Source: DAOTXL01 sp034434895
Lineage (GTDB): Bacteria > Chloroflexota > Anaerolineae > JAAYZQ01
DNA: 11,755 nucleotides
NCBI GenBank assembly: GCA_034434895.1
Contig: DAOTYI010000114.1
Location: 1 to 11,755 of the forward strand
Reading direction: 5' to 3'
The position numbers were made by a program, and so were the translations under genes. A model generated the notes under the pieces. The model saw only the letters and a program-made list of their open reading frames with translations. It was not told the origin of the DNA and ran no database searches. This document shows positions 7,256 to 11,755 of this stretch, in pieces (the stretch's first letter is position 1; every line of letters begins with the position of its first letter).

Positions 7256-8692
7256 GTGACAGCAGAGGTGGTGGCAGAGCTACAGGCCATCGTCGGGGAG
7301 CAGCAGGTGATCTATGGCGATCCGGAGCGCCTGGAGAACTATTCTCACGATGAAGTGGCGGGTGCCGAGTATGCCCACCTGCCGGAGGTGGTGGTCAAAC
7401 CGGATGGGGCAGCCCAGATCGCCGCCATCTTGCGCCTGGCCAACCGGGAGCGGATCCCGGTGACGCCGCGCGGGGCCGGGTCGGGGCTGTCGTGTGGCGC
7501 CGTGCCGGTCTATGGTGGCATCCTCCTCGCCCTGGAACGGATGAACCGCATCCTGGAGATTGACACAGCCAACATGACCGTCACCGTTGAACCGGGGGTG
7601 GTGACCAACGACATCAACGAGGCGGTCCGGCCCTATGGGCTGTTTTATGCCGGCTACCCGATGAGCCTGGAATCCTGTTTCATCGGTGGCAATGTGGCCG
7701 AGAACGCCGGGGGTGGGCGGGCCATCAAATATGGCGTCACCGGGCGCTATGTGTTGGGGTTGGAGGTCGTGTTGCCCACCGGCGAGATTGTGCACCTGGG
7801 CGGCAAGCGGGTCAAAGATGTGACCGGTTATGACCTGATCCATCTGCTGGTCGGCTCGGAGGGGACGCTGGGCATTTTTACCCAAATCACGCTTCGGCTC
7901 TTGCCTCTGCCGGCCGCGCGAGCGGTGCTGTTGGTGCCCTTTGCCGATGTGGCGACGGCCATTGCTGCTGTGCCGCGGGTGATGACCCAGGGCCACCTGC
8001 TGCCGGCCTCGGTCGAGTTCATGGACCGCCTGTCGGTTCAGACGGCCTATGCCTTCCTGGGCGAAAGCCCGCCGCACCCGGAGATCGGGGCCATGCTTCT
8101 CCTCGAAGTGGATGGCTATGACCAGGAACAGGTCGAGCGGGAGATGGAGACGGTCGCGGAGGTGTGCCTGGCGGCCGGGGCGCTGGATGTCTATGTGGGC
8201 AACACGCCCGACACCGAGCGGCGGATGTGGCGGCCCCGGCAAAACCTGGCCGAGGCGTTCAAGGCGATCTGCCCGGTGCAGAGCCTGGAAGATATTGTCG
8301 TGCCGCTGGCCCGCATTCCCGACCTGATGCCGGAACTGGAGCGGCTGGCGGAAAAGTACAATGTGCTCATCCCCTGCTACGGCCATGCCGGCGATGGCAA
8401 CCTGCACGCCACGCCGATCAAGCGGCCGGAGATGCCGCTGGCCGAATGGCAGGCCCGGCTGCCGGCGCTGCTGGAAGAGTTGTATCGCGCCGTCGCCCGC
8501 CTGGGAGGGACCATCAGCGGTGAGCATGGCATCGGTTCCAAACGGGCGCACTACCTGCCGCTGGTCATGGACCCGGTGCTGATCGAGCTTCAACGGCGGA
8601 TCAAACGGGCCTTCGACCCGCTGAATATTCTGAATCCGGGAAAAATCTTTCCAGGGGAGATGTCATGCCCGGCTGGGCGCCACGAGGGATGA
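7256..8692 (+). CDS. GlcD/D-lactate dehydrogenase-type FAD-linked oxidase
   Basis: This 478-residue FAD enzyme is of the vanillyl-alcohol-oxidase/PCMH type and oxidises a D-2-hydroxyacid (glycolate, D-lactate or similar) to the 2-oxoacid. The FAD domain shows PRGAGSGLSCGAVP, where the common form has GG for CG, then GGNVAENAGGGRAIKYG and VKDVTGYDL..LVGSEGTLGIF. The C-terminal domain has G376-H-A-G-D-G-N-L-H384 and E423-H-G, the likely metal and substrate residues of this family, and ends LNPGKIFP as usual. I chose GTG 7256 because AGAGGG lies 9 nt upstream and the protein then begins with the family-typical TAEVVAELQAIVG. GTG 7235 is possible but touches its GGAGG. It lies 38 bp after larA and is probably co-transcribed, supporting a racemise-then-oxidise route. 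No GlcE/GlcF-like subunit follows, so its electron acceptor is unknown. It could be glcD, dld or another family member. Confidence 0.92.
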   Translation: MTAEVVAELQAIVGEQQVIYGDPERLENYSHDEVAGAEYAHLPEVVVKPDGAAQIAAILRLANRERIPVTPRGAGSGLSCGAVPVYGGILLALERMNRILEIDTANMTVTVEPGVVTNDINEAVRPYGLFYAGYPMSLESCFIGGNVAENAGGGRAIKYGVTGRYVLGLEVVLPTGEIVHLGGKRVKDVTGYDLIHLLVGSEGTLGIFTQITLRLLPLPAARAVLLVPFADVATAIAAVPRVMTQGHLLPASVEFMDRLSVQTAYAFLGESPPHPEIGAMLLLEVDGYDQEQVEREMETVAEVCLAAGALDVYVGNTPDTERRMWRPRQNLAEAFKAICPVQSLEDIVVPLARIPDLMPELERLAEKYNVLIPCYGHAGDGNLHATPIKRPEMPLAEWQARLPALLEELYRAVARLGGTISGEHGIGSKRAHYLPLVMDPVLIELQRRIKRAFDPLNILNPGKIFPGEMSCPAGRHEG

Positions 8693-8701
8693 AAATGGGA
8701 G

Positions 8702-8749
8702 GGGCAGCCCTCGCGGCTGTCCAGGGGGCAGGGGCAAGCCCTGCTCCTA
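8702..8749. repeat. Two adjacent hairpin-forming intergenic repeats after the FAD oxidase
   Basis: The first hairpin is GGGCAGCC (8702-8709), loop CTCGC, GGCTGTCC (8715-8722), with one G-U pair. The second is GCAGGG (8728-8733), loop GCAAG, CCCTGC (8739-8744), extendable by four G-C or G-U pairs. No T-tract follows. They resemble dispersed Gly/Cys-like GGGGCAAGCCC intergenic repeats and may stabilise or end the larA-glcD RNA. The rest of the 180-bp gap is purine-rich, including one GATTAGAGAG unit near 8789, and shows no convincing promoter. Confidence 0.6.
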
Positions 8750-8858
8750 CCGTCTGCCGTTTATTTTCGAGGGAGGGAGGTGAGGGGGATTAGAGAGTAG
8801 ACATTTTTGCTCGTGGTGGAGGATACTCCGCCGCTATACCTGAGACCATCAAACAGCG

Positions 8859-8867
8859 AAGGAGGTG
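8859..8867 (+). promoter_or_regulatory. Ribosome binding site deciding the DJ-1/PfpI start
   Basis: AAGGAGGTG, close to the full anti-16S complement, ends 5 nt before ATG 8873. The same frame is open from TTG/CTG-like codons near 8807, but that extension has no Shine-Dalgarno sequence and encodes residues outside the family fold. ATG 8873 is the start. Confidence 0.88.
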
Positions 8868-8872
8868 GAAAA

Positions 8873-9454
8873 ATGGGGGCCAAAAAGATTCTGATGCTCG
8901 TCGGCGACTTTGTCGAGGACTATGAGGTGATGGTGCCGTTTCAGACGCTGCTGGCCGTCGGCCATCAGGTCCACGCCGTCTGCCCGGGCAAGAAGGCTGG
9001 CGACAAGGTGCGGACGGCCGTCCACGATTTTGAGGGCGACCAGACCTACAGCGAAAAGCCGGGGCACAACTTTACGCTAAACGCCACCTTTGATGAGGTA
9101 AACCCCAAAGACTATGACGCGCTGGTCATCCCCGGCGGGCGGGCGCCGGAATATATCCGTCTGAACGACAAAGTGCTGGAGATTGTGCGCCACTTTGCCG
9201 ACCGGGACAAGCCGATCGCTGCCATCTGTCACGGGGCGCAGGTGCTGGCCGCAGCCGGTGTCCTCAAGGGCAAGGAGTGTTCGGCCTATCCGGCCGTTGG
9301 GCCGGACGTGACCCGTGCCGGCGGCAAATATGTGGATATCCCGGTAGACAAGGCCCACGTAGATGGCAAGCTGGTCACCGCCCCGGCCTGGCCGGCTCAC
9401 CCCGATTGGCTGAGCAAGTTCCTGAAAGTGCTGGGCACCCGGATCGAGTTGTAG
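8873..9454 (+). CDS. DJ-1/PfpI family protein, plant DJ-1D-like
   Basis: This 193-residue single-domain protein has the DJ-1/PfpI flavodoxin-like fold. The predicted active site is E15 (GDFVEDYE), C119 in the nucleophile elbow AAICHGAQ, and the adjacent H120. E12/C100/H101 is the equivalent set in Pyrococcus PfpI. The stretches VEDYEVMVPFQ, HDFEGDQTYSEKPGHNF, YDALVIPGGRAPEY and KGKECSAYPAVGPDV match the pattern I know from plant DJ-1D proteins, which have glyoxalase III activity. The plant proteins are tandem duplications, while this one is single. Likely roles are removal of methylglyoxal-type aldehydes or protein repair. Protease activity is also claimed for PfpI relatives, so the exact function is open. 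It follows the FAD oxidase by 180 bp with hairpins between, so separate transcription is likely, although I see no clear promoter. Confidence 0.9.
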   Translation: MGAKKILMLVGDFVEDYEVMVPFQTLLAVGHQVHAVCPGKKAGDKVRTAVHDFEGDQTYSEKPGHNFTLNATFDEVNPKDYDALVIPGGRAPEYIRLNDKVLEIVRHFADRDKPIAAICHGAQVLAAAGVLKGKECSAYPAVGPDVTRAGGKYVDIPVDKAHVDGKLVTAPAWPAHPDWLSKFLKVLGTRIEL

Positions 9455-9468
9455 TCTGAAAAGAAAAT

Positions 9469-9505
9469 TTTTTCATTGCGGAGGCTTCGCCTCCGCAATG
9501 AAAAA
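9469..9505. repeat. Perfect 17-bp palindrome after the DJ-1/PfpI gene
   Basis: TTTTTCATTGCGGAGGC, loop TTC, then its exact complement to 9505, with a GCGGAGGC core. The A/T tails sit at the outside of the stem (T on the 5' side, A on the 3' side), so neither strand has the usual stem followed by U-tract. It may still end the DJ-1/PfpI transcript, but it looks more like a REP-like element of the same general design as 1102-1129. Confidence 0.75.
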
Positions 9506-9514
9506 TAGTCTTAT

Positions 9515-9567
9515 CCTCCCCCTCCCCGCGCCGCGCAGCGGCAGCGGCGAGGGGGCAGGGGGGAGGG
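9515..9567. repeat. GC-rich inverted repeat
   Basis: CCTCCCCCTCCCCGCGCCGC on the left is largely complementary to GCGGCGAGGGGGC plus AGGGGGGAGG on the right, around GCAGCGGCA. It is a strong, imperfect hairpin of low complexity and resembles a dispersed intergenic repeat. Open frames through it have biased Pro/Gly/Arg composition and are not genes. Confidence 0.65.
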
Positions 9568-9583
9568 GCAGGTCGGTGTCATG

Positions 9584-9713
9584 CCCAGAAGGCTCCAAAT
9601 GCCTCTGGGAAAAAAAGTTGCACATGGCGTGTCTTCTCTTTGGGGCCACGGAAGCCGTCAGAGGCCCATGCAGGGGGGCCACGGGCAAAAAGCCAAAGTG
9701 AAGGGCCGGTGCA
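9584..9713 (+). ncRNA. Possible structured RNA in the 332-bp gap (low confidence)
   Basis: No gene is supported between 9455 and 9786. By hand, this part folds into hairpin CCCAGAAGGC/GCCTCTGGG (9584-9609). A closing stem then pairs TGCAC..GGC (9619-9628) with GCC.GTGCA (9705-9713). It encloses GGGCC-ACGG/CCGT-GGCCC (9643-9667) and a small GGC/GCC loop. GGGGCCACGG occurs twice (near 9642 and 9675). A strong hairpin with a weak T-tract follows. I could not match it to a known RNA family and see no promoter. Read on the minus strand it would be the 3' untranslated region of the REC-GAF-GAF gene, with a T7 run at 9617-9611. Confidence 0.25.
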
Positions 9714-9718
9714 GAGCA

Positions 9719-9755
9719 AGGACCCCGCTCTTCCAGGAGCGGGGTCCTGTTTATT
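9719..9755. terminator. Terminator-like hairpin after the REC-GAF-GAF gene
   Basis: AGGACCCCGCTC (9719-9730) and GAGCGGGGTCCT (9737-9748) form a perfect 12-bp stem with loop TTCCAG. On the plus strand it is followed by GTTTATT, a modest T-tract. On the minus strand it is followed by TGCTCTGC. It sits 39 bp past the stop codon of the minus-strand signalling gene, so it could end that transcript, a plus-strand RNA, or both. Confidence 0.65.
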
Positions 9756-9786
9756 GCCCGGGTTATCTGCCGGTTGACGATGCAGG

Positions 9787-11520
9787 TCACGACCAGAGTG
9801 GGGCGATGGTTGAAGCCAGCCGGGCCTGGAGTTCCTGCTCGATGTCGAGCATCTGGGTCGCGCCAAAGTAAACTGTGCTCTCCGGTGAGGCAATATCGCG
9901 CAGGACAGAGAGGACCGCAGCGATCTTGTGCACCTCCTGTTTGATCACCCAGCCTGCTTCAGCAGTGGAGCGATGGTCATCCATCTCCGGTTTCAGCAGT
10001 TCAGAGATTCCCATCAAGGTCTGGAGCGAGTTGTTCAGGTAATGGGACAGGGTCACGATGGTCTGCTGAATCGCCTGGATGGCGGTCGTCTCGCGCGCGG
10101 CCTCATGAAGGCGGGCATTCTCCACGGCCATCGCCACAAAGGCAGCCACCCCTTGTAACAACTCCTCGTCCTGGTTGGTGAACGGTTCCCTGCCTCCTGT
10201 CAGGCGATTGTCCAGCCTGTTGCAGGCCACAATGGCCCCGATCGCCTGATCGGAAACGGTCAGCGGCACACACAGGATGGAATGGGGGTAGAGATCGCCC
10301 GTCTCGTCCGCACCGGCGTAGAAGCGGGGGTCCTGGGTGAGATCGTCTATGCGCAGGGCCTGCCTGTGTTGGATCACCCAATTGACGACCTGCTGTCTTA
10401 TCTGTTGGCAGAGGGGCTGTCCCGGATCCCGCCGCAGGGAGATCTCCTCCCTGTCCGGCAGCAGCAAGCTGACCGTTTCGGCATGCAGGCTGTTTTTGAT
10501 CTCTTCCACGACTGTGCGTATGACCTCCTTCAGCTCCAGCGATGAGGCGGTCATGCGGGCGATACGGTTGACCGTCGCCAACTGCTCAACCCGTTGTCGC
10601 AGCTTGTGGTAAAGTTGAGCATTCTGCAGGGCGATAGCAGCATAGTCGGCCAGGGCGATCAGGCGCTTTTGGGCCTCTGTGGGAGGGTCCTGCTTCCCCT
10701 GCAGATAGGCTACCCCTATCACCCCGACGGCCAGGCCGCCGAGTTTAACCGGTACATACAGCAGCGAGTGGGCCTGCTCCCCCAGGTAGCCGGTCACACC
10801 GGTGTGTTTGGTCGGGCGGGGGACCCACAGGCACTTTCCTGAACGCAAGACATCATCGGCGTGGCTGTCGCAGATCCTGGTCTGCAGATCGGAACGGTAC
10901 ACATCACCCTGACGGATGGCTTCCAGGTACAATCGGCCGTCTGTTTCATCGCGCAGGAACAGGGCTCCGGCATCGGCATCGCTCAGATAGATCGCGGCGT
11001 CTACGATCCGCCGCAGGAGCTCCTGTAGCGGCATCAGGGAGGCCACCGAGCGGCCGATGGCCTGCAGAGCAGCAAGTTCCTGCATCCGTCGGGTCAGTTG
11101 GGCGTTTGTCTTGCGCAGCTCGCAGACCAGGCGTTCCCGTTCGCGTTGCAGCCGTGCCTTTTCCAGGGCCTGTTCTATGGCCGCCAGCAGTTCATCAATA
11201 TCAAAGGGTTTGGGTACATAGTCCCGCACTCCAAGCCGGAGCGCCTGGATCACAACACTTTCGGACCCATATAGGGTCATCATGATCACCGGCACCCGGC
11301 AATTGTGGCGGTACAACTCTTCCAGCACCTCCACCCCCGACATGCCCGGCATATGCAGGTCAAGCAGGATCAGGTCTGGTTGCTCCTGCAAGGCCCTGGC
11401 CAGGGCGCTTTTGCCATCTGTCGCGAACGAAACGGCGTAGCCCAACGGTTGCAGCAGGTCGTTTAGAAAGGTGACGATTTCAATTTTATCATCAACGACC
11501 AGAATCCGCTCTTGCGCCAT
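9787..11520 (-). CDS. REC-GAF-GAF-DHp signalling protein without ATPase domain
   Basis: This 577-residue cytoplasmic protein starts with a receiver domain: D10/D11, phosphoacceptor D54 (LLDLHMPGMSG), T82 and K104 (PKPF), all intact. A helical linker (about 107-150), two GAF domains (about 150-303 and 312-470) and a C-terminal helical pair follow. The helical pair begins TLSHYLNNSLQTLMGISELL with H493 and resembles a HisKA dimerisation domain, ending by about residue 535. No N, G1 or G2 box follows and the protein stops 40 residues later, so it cannot bind ATP as a kinase. It also has no DNA-binding output. It may bind ligands through GAF and relay phosphate or contacts between D54 and H493 or partners. 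I chose ATG 11520 because GAGGAG lies 6 nt upstream; ATG 11553 is less likely. Its start overlaps the end of the upstream gene by 29 nt, suggesting translational coupling. Confidence 0.9.
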   Translation of the reverse strand: MAQERILVVDDKIEIVTFLNDLLQPLGYAVSFATDGKSALARALQEQPDLILLDLHMPGMSGVEVLEELYRHNCRVPVIMMTLYGSESVVIQALRLGVRDYVPKPFDIDELLAAIEQALEKARLQRERERLVCELRKTNAQLTRRMQELAALQAIGRSVASLMPLQELLRRIVDAAIYLSDADAGALFLRDETDGRLYLEAIRQGDVYRSDLQTRICDSHADDVLRSGKCLWVPRPTKHTGVTGYLGEQAHSLLYVPVKLGGLAVGVIGVAYLQGKQDPPTEAQKRLIALADYAAIALQNAQLYHKLRQRVEQLATVNRIARMTASSLELKEVIRTVVEEIKNSLHAETVSLLLPDREEISLRRDPGQPLCQQIRQQVVNWVIQHRQALRIDDLTQDPRFYAGADETGDLYPHSILCVPLTVSDQAIGAIVACNRLDNRLTGGREPFTNQDEELLQGVAAFVAMAVENARLHEAARETTAIQAIQQTIVTLSHYLNNSLQTLMGISELLKPEMDDHRSTAEAGWVIKQEVHKIAAVLSVLRDIASPESTVYFGATQMLDIEQELQARLASTIAPLWS

Positions 11521-11755
11521 TCTTCTCTCCTCTGACATGGGCGGGGTCTTCATCGGGCAGTGGTGTTTCGATCAACCTCCGTAACTGCTCCTCAGCGTCG
11601 GCATTGGCCAGGGGGGAGAATGTGACCCGCAGCGAGGGATCGCCAAAGACACCCTGGACCACATAGGTCTGGCTGCGGTCCAGGCGAAAATAGGGGCGTG
11701 GAAAGTCGGGGAAAAACTGCAACCGGCCGTGACGGGCCATACGCCGCATGACCGT
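11492..11755 (-). CDS. Hypothetical protein, C-terminal part, cut by the right window edge
   Basis: About 87 residues are visible and the frame is open to the edge, so the start is probably outside. ATG 11749 and ATG 11740 are in frame but neither has visible upstream sequence to test. The visible part contains aromatic- and arginine-rich RLQFFPDFPRPYFRLDRSQ followed by YVVQGVFGDPSLRVTFSP, likely a beta-rich region. A charged tail (EEQLRRLIE...) follows, which reads across the start of the next gene. I do not recognise the family. No signal peptide, membrane segment or catalytic motif is visible. It overlaps the REC-GAF-GAF gene by 29 nt and is its upstream operon partner, so a signalling-linked role is possible but unproven. 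Confidence 0.6.
   Translation of the reverse strand, partial: TVMRRMARHGRLQFFPDFPRPYFRLDRSQTYVVQGVFGDPSLRVTFSPLANADAEEQLRRLIETPLPDEDPAHVRGEKNGARADSGR

Noticed and set aside
7280..8593. Minus-strand open frame (437 codons) opposite the FAD oxidase
   Set aside because: His/Gln/Arg-rich shadow of a well-conserved plus-strand gene.
8804..8840. Possible promoter TTGCTC...TATACC before the DJ-1/PfpI gene
   Set aside because: The spacer would be 22 bp, too long, and both boxes are imperfect.
9671..9700. Possible riboswitch-like GGGCCACGGGCAAAAAGCC segment
   Set aside because: I compared it from memory with cobalamin, c-di-GMP, preQ1, fluoride, SRP and 6S patterns and found no adequate match. No regulated gene follows on the plus strand.
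9498..9701. Small plus-strand open frame of 67 codons in the repeat region
   Set aside because: It begins inside the 17-bp palindrome and passes through a low-complexity GC-rich repeat, with no Shine-Dalgarno sequence. It is not a credible gene.
9579..9893. Small minus-strand open frame overlapping the end of the REC-GAF-GAF gene
   Set aside because: It overlaps the real gene in another frame and crosses the terminator-like hairpin; composition is biased.

Overview
The window is GC-rich, densely coded bacterial DNA. The mix of genes suggests a Chloroflexota-type (Anaerolineae/Caldilineae-like) chromosome: GAF-rich two-component proteins, a Lon-like S16 protease, a LarA homologue beside a GlcD-type flavoprotein, and many short intergenic palindromes. 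This placement is inference from gene content; there is no rRNA or other phylogenetic marker here. I see no phage genes, transposase, CRISPR array or plasmid functions.

Layout. (1) 3-1085, +: the 3' part of a gene cut by the window edge, with motifs of a nucleotidyltransferase-fold enzyme. (2) 1159-3075, +: a six-TM/GAF sensor histidine kinase carrying a RegB-like GGxxSPF loop. (3) 3187-5643, -: a Lon-like AAA/S16 protease, convergent with the kinase, with its own promoter. (4) 5758-5875, +: a strong promoter and tRNA-Pro(CGG), divergent from lon. (5) 5937-8692, +: a larA homologue and a GlcD/D-lactate-dehydrogenase-type FAD oxidase, joined by a heptanucleotide tandem array. (6) 8873-9454, +: a DJ-1/PfpI protein closest in motif pattern to the plant DJ-1D group. 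(7) 9455-9786: a gene-free, repeat-rich stretch with palindromes, a possible structured RNA and a terminator-like hairpin. (8) 9787-11520, -: a REC-GAF-GAF-DHp signalling protein with no ATPase domain, overlapping by 29 nt the end of an unrecognised upstream gene that runs off the right edge.

How the genes may work together. LarA plus GlcD fits a two-step route in which a 2-hydroxyacid such as L-lactate is racemised and the D-isomer is oxidised by a flavoenzyme. The nickel-pincer cofactor genes (larB/C/E) and the Fe-S partner of GlcD are not in the window. The kinase and the REC-GAF-GAF protein have similar GAF domains and could belong to one signalling network, but they are 6.7 kb apart and not in one operon. 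Lon and DJ-1/PfpI are protein or metabolite quality-control functions.

Most of the window is ordinary chromosome. The items most worth a second look are the cryptic nucleotidyltransferase-like protein, the GGxxSPF loop of the kinase, the kinase-less REC-GAF-GAF-DHp protein, the 7-bp array across the larA stop codon and the glcD start region, and the possible structured RNA at 9584-9748.
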